Shown: positions 33,125-42,372 of the stretch, piece by piece
How positions within the stretch are numbered: position 1 is the first letter of the stretch
How the letters are laid out: each line of letters begins with the position of its first letter
Origin: Acidobacteriota bacterium
GTDB taxonomy: Bacteria; Acidobacteriota; Thermoanaerobaculia; Multivoradales; J023
Assembly: GCA_029263315.1 (NCBI GenBank)
Contig: JAJCXR010000015.1
Location: forward strand, 62,001 to 126,000
Direction: 5' to 3'
Length of the DNA stretch: 64,000 nucleotides
Position numbers and translations under genes: made by a program
The notes under the pieces: generated by a model
Told to the model about the DNA's origin: nothing
The model's database searches: none
Seen by the model: only the letters and a program-made list of their open reading frames with translations

Positions 33125-33979
33125 TCAACGGCAATACGAAAGCTCTTTGTGCACCGCGGAAATCGTCACCTGAGCCCCTTTTCGAATCAACAACTCACTG
33201 AGGCCGACTTCGGAGCTGCGACGTCCACCCCAGTCATAGGTGTATCCCAGGCGGGTCCAAGGATATCCTCCATCGCCGTAGGTGGTCGCCACTAAATTGT
33301 CGAACCACGTCTTGTAGTGGGGATTCAAGGTGGTATACGCCGACACTGGGTAGTCGAGCTCACACTCGTGGTCGCTGATCTCGGGATCAGGGCAAGGCCG
33401 CATCAGATCGCGGGGGCTGGCCCAAATCTCGACAAATCGGTCTCGACCGTCGTCGGGCGGGAGACCCAAGACTTGCTCGATACGCCGCCCCACGGCCTTG
33501 GTGTGACGCTGCGACAGACGACGGCAAAACTCCCGTAGATCCGGCACCAGAGTGACCCATACGTCGTTCCCCAAGGTCATTTCGGAGCCCTCGCCGCCGT
33601 CATAGCCCCGCCAATCCGTCCAGGTAACCACCAAGACTTCGCTCTGACCAGGCTCTCCCCGCCAGCGCAAGCTGGCATTCGAGGGTACTACGGCCTGCAA
33701 GTGGCGTGAAACCTCGTCGGGGCTCGCCAAACGGGCGTCATCGACCGCTGCTTGGTAACGCAGCCAAAGTGCGTCGCGGCTCGCCGTCTCGAGCCGCCCC
33801 ATGCCCGAGCAAGCCAAGCTCGCCACACAAGCCAGGCAAGCCATCCAACACCATGCAAAGTCGATCCGCTTCAAGGTCACATGACCCCATGGCTCGAGCA
33901 TCAGTTCCACCTTCTTACGACACCTCTGGAACGCCATCCGATGCGGCACCTTTTCGTCGTCGTCAAAAGAATTCTTCAC
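33125..33979 (-). CDS. Conserved exported protein of unknown function
   Basis: Up to 284 residues. A hydrophobic segment with several Cys (WCWMACLACVASLACSG) suggests a signal or lipoprotein peptide, though the lipobox is poor. If so, the real start is the GTG near 33880 rather than the GTG at 33979. The mature part contains WTDWRGYDGG, WVTLVPDLREFCR, FVEIWASPRDLMRPCPDPE and YPWTRLGYTYDWG. This set of motifs I associate with a conserved uncharacterised family. No catalytic motif is recognised. It is monocistronic as far as can be seen. Confidence 0.65.
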   Translation of the reverse strand: MKNSFDDDEKVPHRMAFQRCRKKVELMLEPWGHVTLKRIDFAWCWMACLACVASLACSGMGRLETASRDALWLRYQAAVDDARLASPDEVSRHLQAVVPSNASLRWRGEPGQSEVLVVTWTDWRGYDGGEGSEMTLGNDVWVTLVPDLREFCRRLSQRHTKAVGRRIEQVLGLPPDDGRDRFVEIWASPRDLMRPCPDPEISDHECELDYPVSAYTTLNPHYKTWFDNLVATTYGDGGYPWTRLGYTYDWGGRRSSEVGLSELLIRKGAQVTISAVHKELSYCR

Positions 33980-34050
33980 AAATGTTGCCCTGAACGAAAC
34001 CCCTAGGCCGAGATCGCGTACCTAAACGTGAGCTTCTTCCTCCTCTCGGA

Positions 34051-34094
34051 AGCCCTCGGGAACTTTGGCGAGATCCCGGGGGCTCTTTTCTTTT
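34051..34094 (+). terminator. Hairpin followed by a T-rich tract
   Basis: AGCCCTCGGGA (34051-34061) pairs with TCCCGGGGGCT (34074-34084) with one mismatch, followed by CTTTTCTTTT. It has intrinsic-terminator shape in the plus direction, but no plus-strand gene ends nearby. It may instead block antisense transcription into the TonB gene or be a bidirectional remnant. Confidence 0.35.
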
Positions 34095-34145
34095 GGGGCA
34101 TTCGTAGAGTAGCGAGATGAGCTGAGAGCGACCTCTCAGGATCGC

Positions 34146-36284
34146 TCAGGGCGCCCATTCGACCGACAGGCCCCAAGTGCGTCCCGGCGCCACGGTCACC
34201 TTGTCGTCGGCGGAGGTGCGGTAGGTTTCGTCCAGTAGATTGCGACCGCGCAGGGTCAATGCCAGCCCATCCGTCAGACGGTAGCGCAGCGACGCATTCA
34301 ACAGGTGGGCCGCCTCGAGGGGTAGCTCGCCGCTTCCCGGATCGTCCTTGGAGCTGCGCAGCTGGTATTGCGCACGCACCCGCCAATCGTTGTGTCGATA
34401 GTCGACCCCCAACTGGAGACGATCCGCCGGCACGTCCGCCAAGGGAAGACCCGCATCATCCTCACCGCTGAGCATGTGGCCAGCCCAGCTCAATGTCCAG
34501 TGGTCTGCAAGCTGATGGAAACCCTCGATCTCGAGTCCGTCGATGGTGCCGGAGCCCAGATTGACGAAGGTCCGTCGCCCGTCGTCGAGATCGATGCGCT
34601 CGATGTAGTCATCGATGTCGAGGCGAAACACCTGGGCGCTGAAGAAGGTCCTTTCACCGAACCAACGCAAGCCAAGGTCCGTGTTGACGCCCCGCTCGGG
34701 ATCCAGGAGAGGATTGCCCACCACCTGCCCACGCCCCGTGGTGCCGGTGAAGAAGCGCTCGCTCAGGGTGGCGAAACGCAGTCCTGTGCCCAGATTAGCC
34801 ACCAGCTCAAAGCCGTTGGCCAGCGGTTGTGCAACTCCCACAAAGGCGGACCAAGCCCCATCCTCAGAGTTTTCGAAGCCGCGATTGGCTTGCTCCTGCC
34901 AGGTGAATCGGACACCGCTCTGCCAGGTCGCGGCTCCCCAGCTCCAGCGGACCGAGCCAAAGGCCGCGGCCTCCTGTTGCCGGCCGTCCAAGGTCGAGGT
35001 GCCGCTGCTCCGCCCGGAGACCAGATCCCGTTCCGCCTCGCTGGCCTCGACCCCTTGGCGGGCAAAATAGTCGACCCCAAGCCGCCCTTGGGCTCCGCCC
35101 TTGGGTCCTGCGATGCTCCAGGATTGCACCCAGCTGGCCCCCAATTCGAGGCTCTCATTGTCGACGGTGCTGAGACTCTCGCCGACCTCCAAGACTTCCG
35201 TCTTCAGACTGTTGGGATGGAGGTGAGCGGCCACCGTCCAGCCCGCCTCGGAAGCCATCTCGAGGCGCATCAGCAAATGCTCCTCTCGCGGATACTCGGT
35301 GACCCGCTCCGGCAAGTCGGTGTTCGGCTTGCCGATGTCCTCCCCCAGGGAAGGGATGGCCAAGAAGCTCCAATCAAGACCGCGGGCCGTCCAGGCATAC
35401 TGCAAGACCGCAGAGGTCTGCTGATAATGGGAATTGACCCGAGTGCCGTCGGCAATCTCGTCGTCTTCGCTACGCCGGTGTGCTACGGCCATGGACCACG
35501 AGCCACCATCGGACGTTGCGGCGCCATTGCCGAATTGCAGGTAACGCTCGGCGCCGAAACCACGGTAGCCCGTCTCCACGCTCCAACCCTGGAAGGTCCT
35601 GGGGAAAACTTGCACCACGCCGCCCAGCGCTCCGGAGCCGTAGTAGGTCGATGCCGGCCCACGCAAGACGTCCACCGAGCCGATGAGTGTCGGATCGATG
35701 AACGATGTCGACACACCCGCCCGCCGCTCGCTGGTGATCGGCATGCCTTCCACCAGGGTCAGGACCCGATGTCTCGACACCCCTCGAATCGAGAAGACTT
35801 GAAAGAGGCCCCCTTGGCCGTTCTCCGCCACCCCGGCCACCCCTTCGACGATTTCCGTCAACGTCGAGGGAGAAGCAGCCTTCTCGGCCACCTCGACCAC
35901 CGTCGAAGCAACGCTCAAGGGGGCAAACGAGGCCCCGTCGCCTCGACTGGCGGTGACATCGAGCTCTTCGAAGATCTCCTGTTTGGGTAACAGCACAATA
36001 CGCAGAGGAGCGGAGGGCACCTGCGACAGGGTCACGGCCTGCGACTGGAAGCGCGGTTGCTCGACGCTGATCTCGCAAGGGGCGTCGCAACGTACCGAAA
36101 ACTCACCTCGGGCCCTGCTGAATACCCTCTGCGGTGGTTTGTCGACGGTCACCCTTGCCCGTTCGATCGGCAACCCGCCGGCGGTCTCGATCCGCCCGGA
36201 GATCTCTTGTTGTCTCGGCTCGGCTGCCGAGGCGAAGCTGAACGGCATCAATCCACTCAGAAACCACAGGAAAAGTCGCTTCAT
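34146..36284 (-). CDS. TonB-dependent outer-membrane receptor
   Basis: About 712 residues from the ATG at 36284, which begins a signal peptide (MKRLFLWFLSGLMPFSFASA). An N-terminal carboxypeptidase-regulatory-like domain (ISGRIETAGGLPIERARVTV) is followed by the plug (LTEIVEGVAGVAENG, FSIRGVSRHRVLTLVEGMPI, VDVLRGPASTYYGSGALGG). The 22-strand barrel ends with GRNLLDETYR and a final aromatic-rich strand GRTWGLSVEWAP. It imports a metal complex or other scarce nutrient with TonB energy. No cobalamin or other riboswitch-like element is visible upstream, and the substrate is unknown. Confidence 0.93.
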   Translation of the reverse strand: MKRLFLWFLSGLMPFSFASAAEPRQQEISGRIETAGGLPIERARVTVDKPPQRVFSRARGEFSVRCDAPCEISVEQPRFQSQAVTLSQVPSAPLRIVLLPKQEIFEELDVTASRGDGASFAPLSVASTVVEVAEKAASPSTLTEIVEGVAGVAENGQGGLFQVFSIRGVSRHRVLTLVEGMPITSERRAGVSTSFIDPTLIGSVDVLRGPASTYYGSGALGGVVQVFPRTFQGWSVETGYRGFGAERYLQFGNGAATSDGGSWSMAVAHRRSEDDEIADGTRVNSHYQQTSAVLQYAWTARGLDWSFLAIPSLGEDIGKPNTDLPERVTEYPREEHLLMRLEMASEAGWTVAAHLHPNSLKTEVLEVGESLSTVDNESLELGASWVQSWSIAGPKGGAQGRLGVDYFARQGVEASEAERDLVSGRSSGTSTLDGRQQEAAAFGSVRWSWGAATWQSGVRFTWQEQANRGFENSEDGAWSAFVGVAQPLANGFELVANLGTGLRFATLSERFFTGTTGRGQVVGNPLLDPERGVNTDLGLRWFGERTFFSAQVFRLDIDDYIERIDLDDGRRTFVNLGSGTIDGLEIEGFHQLADHWTLSWAGHMLSGEDDAGLPLADVPADRLQLGVDYRHNDWRVRAQYQLRSSKDDPGSGELPLEAAHLLNASLRYRLTDGLALTLRGRNLLDETYRTSADDKVTVAPGRTWGLSVEWAP

Positions 36285-36505
36285 TATCCTCAACCAACTT
36301 TTGAAATTCGAAGGAAGCCCCGCCGGATGCGCGTCGTCGAGAAGCCCATGGCCCGTTGAAAAACAATGACGGAGATGTTGGGGGTTGGCTCTCGACTGGC
36401 GGGCGGTCGTGGTCACGCACGGCGAAGGCCTGAGCTCGGCTGACACGAAGGCCACGGTCGGCCATTGCCGCCCTGGAGGCGATCGGGGCGCAGTGTATCA
36501 ACTCG

Positions 36506-36547
36506 CACCGGCGCCGCCAGGCGCCGCGGGGACGAGTCCCCCCGGTG
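36506..36547 (-). other. GC-rich three-stem structure downstream of the RDD gene
   Basis: Outer arms CACCGG (36506-36511) and CCGGTG (36542-36547) enclose two hairpins: GGCGCC/GGCGCC (36510-36515 with 36520-36525, sharing two bases with the outer arm) and GGGGAC/GTCCCC (36528-36533 with 36536-36541). It lies 7 bases after the stop of the RDD gene on the minus strand. It may act as a terminator or RNA-stabilising end; there is no U-run. Confidence 0.4.
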
Positions 36548-36553
36548 ACGAGA

Positions 36554-37303
36554 TCAGTCGTCGAGGTCCTCGGGTAGAACCAACGTCTTGCTGTCACTCA
36601 GGCGATCGCTCAGCGACCTGCCCCCCAGGGCCAGCAACTGGGGAAGCCCCAGCAAACCGGCTGTGATCCAGGCACCCAGCCAACGCAGGAGGGCTTGGCC
36701 AAAAGACAAGGGCTCGTCGTCGAAGCTGCGTGCGATGTTGCCAAGCCAAGCCATGCCCGGCGTCTGCCCCCAGAAGGCCAAGGGGATGATCCAGTAGAGA
36801 AAGGAAAGCACCAACCCCAAGCCCACAAAGGGCGGCCAGAGCCGCATCGACAGCTCGATACCGACAAAATGACAAGCCAGCGCCGCCACCGACAGCATCA
36901 ACAGCTGGATACCCAAATCAGCGAGCCCCGCCAACGCCCTCTCGCCGAGGGGGGCGGCCAGAGAGAAGGCCATGTCATCGTCAAAGGCCTCCTCGGCATC
37001 GGCTGGGAGCTCCTCCAGCCTCCGTTCAGCCAGCCTAGCCCGGGGAGTCGAGGTCGGCTCCCGCCCTGGCTCTTTCTGCGGCGCCGACATTCCCGGGCTC
37101 CGGCTGCGCTGCGGCGGCTCGACCACCAAGTCAGGAAGCACCGCCTGGCCCTTGGGCGACGGCTCTTGCGGCGAAGCGGTCACCTCTGGCTCCGCCGCCA
37201 TCTCAGGCCCAGCGGCGAGAACGTCGTCCTCCCCTTCCGCCGTTGGATACAGTGGAAGGTCGAAGAGCGGCAACTCAGGCTCGGACTTTTTCTGTTTGGC
37301 CAT
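36554..37303 (-). CDS. RDD-family membrane protein
   Basis: 249 residues: a Pro/Glu-rich cytoplasmic N-terminal half, then an RDD domain with the Arg/Asp-bearing first helix ALAGLADLGIQLLM, the loop FWGQTPGMAWLGN and the end GGRSLSDRLSDSKTLV. RDD proteins have three or so membrane segments; some are proposed transporters. Its start lies 7 bases after the stop of the TPR gene, so the two form an operon. Function is not assignable. Confidence 0.8.
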   Translation of the reverse strand: MAKQKKSEPELPLFDLPLYPTAEGEDDVLAAGPEMAAEPEVTASPQEPSPKGQAVLPDLVVEPPQRSRSPGMSAPQKEPGREPTSTPRARLAERRLEELPADAEEAFDDDMAFSLAAPLGERALAGLADLGIQLLMLSVAALACHFVGIELSMRLWPPFVGLGLVLSFLYWIIPLAFWGQTPGMAWLGNIARSFDDEPLSFGQALLRWLGAWITAGLLGLPQLLALGGRSLSDRLSDSKTLVLPEDLDD

Positions 37304-37310
37304 TCAGGCT

Positions 37311-39368
37311 TCAGGAACGGGAGGGAAGATATTTGACGAAAATTCGGTACAGCAAATCGGTGGGGCGCGCCGCGTAGGTCCTGGCGAAGAGCTCCAATCG
37401 TTGCAGCTCGCGGCTGTCCGGTTGCACTTGTAGGGCGTCCTTGAGCTTCTCAGAGGCGCCCAGGGCATCGCCCCGCTGGAGGTCGGTCAAAGCCAGATTG
37501 TAATAGGAGTCGACCAACAGGAGATCCAAGTCCGGGTTGTCCGGTTCCTCCTCCCGCCGCAGCCACAGGCTCGGAATCAAGCGCTCGTACTCTGCCTTTT
37601 CGAACAGCTCGATCTCTTTCACCAACGACGCTAAAGCTTCGTTGGTAGCCGCCAACTGGACGGCGTCGTCCCCTTCCAAAGGTGCGATCTTGGCAGCCGC
37701 GTTGAAGTACTTTTGCGCTCGGATGTTGTGTCGCTCGGTTGCAGCCTGGCGGGCCGCCTGCAGTAAGAGGTTGTAACGGACCAATTGCTCCTGCGATGGT
37801 CCGGTGGCGACATCCTCGGGCGGAGCCTCAGCCTCGGCTCGCCACTGGGCGATGAGGGCCCCCGCTTCCTGAAATACCGGGTCCGAGGCGACGATGGTCT
37901 GCAGCAGGCGGATGGCGTCTTCCGTTTTGCCCTCTCCGTGCAGCTCTGTCGCCTTCTCGATCGGGTCCGTACGCCGAACCGGAGCCGTTGCCACATCCTG
38001 TTGGTTGGGGAAGAGGTCATCCCATTTCATGGCCAGGAAGGTGCCACCTCCGACCACCAGGACGGCAACCAAGGCCCCCAAGGCGATGAGCCGTCGGTCC
38101 ATCTTTTTAGTGACGACGATTCGATCCCGCTGTACCGCCGCTTCCATCGACTGTCGATCGTCGTCGTCCTCAAAGGCTCCGTCCTCCAAGCCGTCCGGAG
38201 GCGTCAAGATTTCGGCTTCACCGCCCCTGTTGAGGCTCGGCACTTGCCCCGACTCGAGTTGTTCCAGGTACTCCCGGGCCAAGGAATGGCTAGCATCGAT
38301 TTCCAGCACTTGGCGGAAAGCGGCCTTGGCCTCTTCCAGCTGTTGCTGCTCGATATGGTCTGCGCCTCGGTGGAACAACTCTTCCGCCTGTCGCTCGAGC
38401 TCGGCCTTTTTGCTCCGCGCCTCTTCGATGAGACGGGACGCTTCCGTATTGTCGATGTCGATCAAGAAGATTCGCGACCAGATGTCGATGGAGGATTGAT
38501 ACTCCCCCTGCTCAAACATCTCTTTGCCTTCGGCGAGCAGCTTCTGAATCCTGTCACCGCCGTCGCCGCCCTCTGTTTCGGCGACCGCCGCCACCGGCGC
38601 CCTCTCCACCGGCGGATCGGTGGCATCGACCGCCGTGGCTGGAGCGCCCTCCACATCCTCGATTTCCTCGAAGGTCATTTCAAGGCTATCCAACGCCGGC
38701 TCCGCCATCTCCGCCGCCGAGGGCTCAAGGGAGAGCTCGCTCAAACCGTCGTCGGCAGACGGTGCTGCCGCATCGCCGAACGACAGGAAATCTTCGTCAG
38801 AGGACGCTGCGGCGGTCGCTGCCGGGGGTGGTGCCGCGATGACCGGAGAGGCCGGAGTCGAGGCTGGCAAGGCGGTGGAAAAGGCGGCGATGGCGGGGTG
38901 GCCGGCGTCCAGGGCCCGGGCTTTCGCCAACTGTTCTTCCATGCCTGCGGCGTCGCCGCTGTCACGGGCGGCGGCGGCGGCGGCGAGGAAGGAGAGCACA
39001 TAGTTCTCAGACTCCAAAAATCCCTGGGCAGACTGGACCATGGCCATGGCCTGGGGGTCTTGGGCCAAGGCTTCTTTTTGACTCTCGGCGATCTGGACGA
39101 TCTGGACGAAATTACGCTTCGCCATCAAATCCTGAATGACCGTCCCAAGGCCGCTCAACGGTGCAGCGGGGGCGGGCGGCGCGGCTGGGATGGCCGCGGC
39201 GGCCGGAGTCGACGGTTGCTGCGATATCGGCTGCGTCGCCGCCGGCGATTGCGGCGCTGGCGATTGCGGCGCTGGCGGATCCTCTTCGAGGGTCAGCCCC
39301 TCGAGATCGTCGAAATCGTCGAGCGAGCCCAGATCATCGAGATCGTCAAAATCGTCCATCTGAGCCAT
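37311..39368 (-). CDS. TPR protein with one central membrane segment
   Basis: 685 residues. The N-terminus is strongly acidic (FDDLDDLGSLDDFDDLEG), followed by Ala/Pro-rich linkers. TPR-type helices occupy about 272-372 (LLAEGKEMFEQGEYQSSIDI, ADHIEQQQLEEAKAAFRQVL). A single transmembrane helix is at 426-447 (LIALGALVAVLVVGGGTFLA), then more TPR-like helices continue to the C-terminus. It is probably an inner-membrane scaffold with TPRs on both sides of the membrane. It is co-transcribed with the RDD gene. No partner can be named. Confidence 0.75.
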   Translation of the reverse strand: MAQMDDFDDLDDLGSLDDFDDLEGLTLEEDPPAPQSPAPQSPAATQPISQQPSTPAAAAIPAAPPAPAAPLSGLGTVIQDLMAKRNFVQIVQIAESQKEALAQDPQAMAMVQSAQGFLESENYVLSFLAAAAAARDSGDAAGMEEQLAKARALDAGHPAIAAFSTALPASTPASPVIAAPPPAATAAASSDEDFLSFGDAAAPSADDGLSELSLEPSAAEMAEPALDSLEMTFEEIEDVEGAPATAVDATDPPVERAPVAAVAETEGGDGGDRIQKLLAEGKEMFEQGEYQSSIDIWSRIFLIDIDNTEASRLIEEARSKKAELERQAEELFHRGADHIEQQQLEEAKAAFRQVLEIDASHSLAREYLEQLESGQVPSLNRGGEAEILTPPDGLEDGAFEDDDDRQSMEAAVQRDRIVVTKKMDRRLIALGALVAVLVVGGGTFLAMKWDDLFPNQQDVATAPVRRTDPIEKATELHGEGKTEDAIRLLQTIVASDPVFQEAGALIAQWRAEAEAPPEDVATGPSQEQLVRYNLLLQAARQAATERHNIRAQKYFNAAAKIAPLEGDDAVQLAATNEALASLVKEIELFEKAEYERLIPSLWLRREEEPDNPDLDLLLVDSYYNLALTDLQRGDALGASEKLKDALQVQPDSRELQRLELFARTYAARPTDLLYRIFVKYLPSRS

Positions 39369-39451
39369 CTGCCATCTCCTCTTGCCAAGTTTCCGGTCGG
39401 CCGGTGGTGCGCTGCAATACTAGCAAACCCGCGCCACCGCAACACGTCTTA

Positions 39452-39498
39452 CGGAGCCGGGGCTTTCCGGGTAGCTGACTGCCGAGGCCCCGGCTCCG
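39452..39498 (-). terminator. 12-bp perfect inverted repeat downstream of the cyclophilin gene
   Basis: CGGAGCCGGGGC (39452-39463) is exactly complementary to GCCCCGGCTCCG (39487-39498) across a 23-base loop. It lies 18 bases after the cyclophilin stop on the minus strand, between that gene and the TPR gene. The stem is very stable but no T-run follows, so it is a hairpin-type end rather than a textbook terminator. Confidence 0.5.
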
Positions 39499-39516
39499 AA
39501 GGCCGACTCGCAGCTC

Positions 39517-40008
39517 CTAGGCGTCGAGAGCGCTGTTCCATTCTTTGACGCGATCCGCCATCTTGGCGAGCAGGGCCGAGGTGTCGCCTTCGATCGTCAC
39601 CTCATTCATCACATCTCCTTCGACGATGGCGTCGACCACATCCTGGCCTTCCACCACATGGCCGAATACGGAATGGCGATTGTCCAGGTGGGGCGTCGGT
39701 CCATGGGTGATAAAAAACTGGCTGCCGTTGGTTTTCGGACCGGCATTGGCCATCGACAGGATGCCCGCCCGATCGTGGCGCAGGCTCGGATCGAATTCGT
39801 CTTCGAAGCGGTATCCCGGGCCACCGCGGCCGGTGCCCGTGGGATCGCCACCTTGAATCACGAAATTGGGCACCACACGGTGAAAGACAATGCCGTTGAA
39901 ATAGCCACGCTGCGCCAAATTGACGAAGCTGGCAATGGTGACGGGGGTCTTTTCGGGGGTCAGCTCGGCGCGGATCGTCCCCTTGGTGGTCTTGATGATC
40001 ACTTGCAT
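39517..40008 (-). CDS. Cyclophilin-type peptidyl-prolyl cis-trans isomerase
   Basis: 163 residues from the ATG at 40008, which has AGGAG about 9 bases upstream; the longer open frame to 40521 is not needed. Cyclophilin hallmarks are [19 protein letters not shown], the segment [13 protein letters not shown], and [20 protein letters not shown], which includes catalytic-site Arg, Phe, Gln and His residues. No signal peptide is present, so it is a cytosolic folding catalyst (PpiB type). Confidence 0.93.
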   Translation of the reverse strand: MQVIIKTTKGTIRAELTPEKTPVTIASFVNLAQRGYFNGIVFHRVVPNFVIQGGDPTGTGRGGPGYRFEDEFDPSLRHDRAGILSMANAGPKTNGSQFFITHGPTPHLDNRHSVFGHVVEGQDVVDAIVEGDVMNEVTIEGDTSALLAKMADRVKEWNSALDA

Positions 40009-40182
40009 TATGTATCTCCTGATGAGCTCGTTAGGGTAGCGGCCTCCCTCCGACCCCTTACCTCGACTTCCCAGGATCTCGCGGCAAGCCCTTAGTGGCT
40101 CAACGCCTCCCGGACGGACGATCACGGCCGGAGCAAGGAAGGAAGAGGCCGAGCATACCATCGCCATGGTGGACGGTCCCCC

Positions 40183-40914
40183 TTGACGCACGCCGACGTG
40201 GACGACAAGCTCTTGGCCATGGGTCACCAGCCGTTGTCCAAGCCGTCCGAAAATGCAACTCACCCCTTGCCAGACCGGCGCACCGGCGTCGTCCTGGCCG
40301 GTGGCGCTTCCCGCCGCATGGGCCGGGACAAGGCTCGCATGCCGATCGACGACACCACTTGGCTCGAGCACGCCGCACGGCGTCTGGCCGCCGTATGTCG
40401 GCAAGTCTTGATCGCCGATCGTGGTGTGGGCGACCACCCGCTGTGGCCCTCCATCGACGACGGCCCCGGCCGAGGGCCAGCGGCTGGCATTCTCGGTGCC
40501 CATCGAAAATTTCCCCAGCACGAGCTGTTGGTCTTGGCCTGCGACTTGCCCGCCGTTCCGGTGTCCCTATTGCGCCACCTGGCCACCTCGACGAAAGCGG
40601 ACCTCGTCATACCCCGTCACGGCGATGGGATCGAGCCGCTCTGCGCCCTCTATCGACCCCGGGCCTTGCAGGGCCTGGAGGCCCAGGTGGCAGCGGGTGA
40701 TTACGCCCTCCATCATCTGGCGGCCGGGTCGTCCGATGGCATGAAACCCTGGACCGTGCATTGCATCGAAACCACGGTCATCGCACGGTGGGGTGAGCCG
40801 AAGCTCTTGTTCTCAAATCTCAATACACCGCAAGATGTAGAGCGTTTCAAGCACCACCTCGACACCTCCCAGACCCTAGCGGCATCCCTTGCGAGGCGGC
40901 CGCACAACGGTTAG
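40183..40914 (+). CDS. mobA: Molybdenum cofactor guanylyltransferase
   Basis: 243 residues from a TTG at 40183, or 231 from the ATG at 40219. The signature [19 protein letters not shown] is the nucleotide-binding loop of MobA, and [11 protein letters not shown] carries the metal-binding Asp. MobA transfers GMP to molybdopterin to make the bis-MGD cofactor. No other molybdenum-cofactor gene is in the window, so it is isolated here. Its 5' region runs divergent from cyclophilin, with 174 bases between the starts. Confidence 0.88.
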   Translation: MTHADVDDKLLAMGHQPLSKPSENATHPLPDRRTGVVLAGGASRRMGRDKARMPIDDTTWLEHAARRLAAVCRQVLIADRGVGDHPLWPSIDDGPGRGPAAGILGAHRKFPQHELLVLACDLPAVPVSLLRHLATSTKADLVIPRHGDGIEPLCALYRPRALQGLEAQVAAGDYALHHLAAGSSDGMKPWTVHCIETTVIARWGEPKLLFSNLNTPQDVERFKHHLDTSQTLAASLARRPHNG

Positions 40915-41058
40915 AATCAAAGCTTCGCCCTTGTGCTGCACATGAGATTACGGCGAGTCTTCACTCAATTTTTGCAAACCTGAGGATCGAGTCGGCTAGT
41001 TTGACCCCGCCGAAGAGCCCCAGGTCCAGGTCACGATACGGACGCACCAGGAGAAAAC

Positions 41059-42333
41059 ATGGCCCCCGCCAAACTCATCCTCGATGGCAAGGAATACGAA
41101 TTACCGACGGTCGTTGGCTCCGAGGGGGAGGTCGGCATCGACATCTCCCGATTCCGTCAAAAATCGGGCAGCATCACCCTCGACCCTGGGTATGGCAATA
41201 CCGGCAGTTGTAAGAGCGACATCACGTTCATCGATGGCGAGCATGGCGTGCTGCGCTATCGCGGCTATCCCATCGAGCAAGTGGCCGAACGGTCATCCTT
41301 CCCCGAGGTTTGCTACCTGCTGATCAACGGCGAGTTGCCGAACCGCCAGCAGCTGGACGAATTCTCCGGCAACTTGACGTACCACAGCATGTTGCACGAA
41401 GACATGAAGAAGTTCTTCGAAGGCTTCCCGCCGACCGCCCATCCGATGGCGATCCTGTCGGCCATGGTGGCGTCGCTGTCGACCTACTACCCGAACTCGA
41501 GCCGTGAAGAGCTGCGGGATCTCAACATCACCCGCCTGTTGGCCAAAATCATCACCATCGCCGCTTTTTCGTACAAGAAGTCCATCGGCCAGCCGTTTAT
41601 CTATCCACGCAACGACCTCCACTACACCAAGAACTTCCTGCACATGATGTTTGCGGTGCCCGCCGAGCCCTATGAGGTGAGCCCGGTGGTCGATCGAGCC
41701 CTCAACATGCTGCTCATCCTGCACGCCGATCACGAGCAGAATTGCAGCACCTCGACGGTCCGCATGGTGGGGAGCAGCGAAGCCAACATCTACGCTTCGA
41801 TCGCGGCGGGCATCTGCGCCCTCTGGGGCCCCCTGCACGGTGGCGCCAACCAAAAAGTCATCGAGATGCTGCGCCTGATCCACGACGACGGCGGCGACTA
41901 CAAGAAGTACGTCGACATGGCCAAGGACAAAGACAATGGCTTCCGTCTAATGGGCTTTGGGCACCGGGTCTACAAGAACTTCGATCCCCGGGCTCGCATC
42001 CTCAAGAAGGCCGCCGATGACGTCTTGGCGGAGATGAAGATCAGCAACCCGCTTCTCGACATCGCCAAGAATCTCGAGAAGGTGGCCCTCGAAGACGAGT
42101 ACTTCGTCGAGCGACGCCTCTATCCCAATGTAGATTTCTACAGTGGCATCATCTACAGCGCCATCGGCATTCCGGTGAACATGTTCACCGTCATGTTCGC
42201 CCTCGGTCGATTGCCCGGCTGGATCGCCCACTGGAAAGAAATGCGCGACGATCCCAAGGGCCGCATCAACCGTCCCCGGCAGATCTACACCGGCCAAACC
42301 GAGCGCTCCTACTTGCCCATCGAAGAGCGCTGA
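41059..42333 (+). CDS. gltA: Citrate synthase (type II)
   Basis: 424 residues. The start MAPAKLILDGKEYELPTV is typical of hexameric-type bacterial citrate synthases. The catalytic residues lie in LHADHEQNCSTS and WGPLHGGANQ (His), MGFGHRVYKNFDPRA (His) and YPNVDFYSGI (Asp). It condenses oxaloacetate and acetyl-CoA at the entry of the TCA cycle. An AGGAG site is 8 bases before the ATG. The 144-base upstream spacer must contain its promoter, but I see no convincing -35/-10 pair. Confidence 0.97.
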   Translation: MAPAKLILDGKEYELPTVVGSEGEVGIDISRFRQKSGSITLDPGYGNTGSCKSDITFIDGEHGVLRYRGYPIEQVAERSSFPEVCYLLINGELPNRQQLDEFSGNLTYHSMLHEDMKKFFEGFPPTAHPMAILSAMVASLSTYYPNSSREELRDLNITRLLAKIITIAAFSYKKSIGQPFIYPRNDLHYTKNFLHMMFAVPAEPYEVSPVVDRALNMLLILHADHEQNCSTSTVRMVGSSEANIYASIAAGICALWGPLHGGANQKVIEMLRLIHDDGGDYKKYVDMAKDKDNGFRLMGFGHRVYKNFDPRARILKKAADDVLAEMKISNPLLDIAKNLEKVALEDEYFVERRLYPNVDFYSGIIYSAIGIPVNMFTVMFALGRLPGWIAHWKEMRDDPKGRINRPRQIYTGQTERSYLPIEER

Positions 42334-42372
42334 GCGGCGCCACCGGCCAGCCGGCCGAGGCGAGGCTCACGC

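Noticed and set aside
36285..36553. Possible cobalamin riboswitch before the TonB receptor gene
   Set aside because: I looked for the B12-box and the conserved core on the minus strand and found neither.
37785..39548. 587-codon plus-strand frame opposite the TPR protein
   Set aside because: Low-complexity Arg/Gly-rich product; the opposite strand gives TPRs and a membrane helix.
40009..40521. Extended N-terminus of the cyclophilin
   Set aside because: The upstream codons give unrelated, poorly structured sequence and run antisense to mobA; AGGAG before 40008 sets the start.
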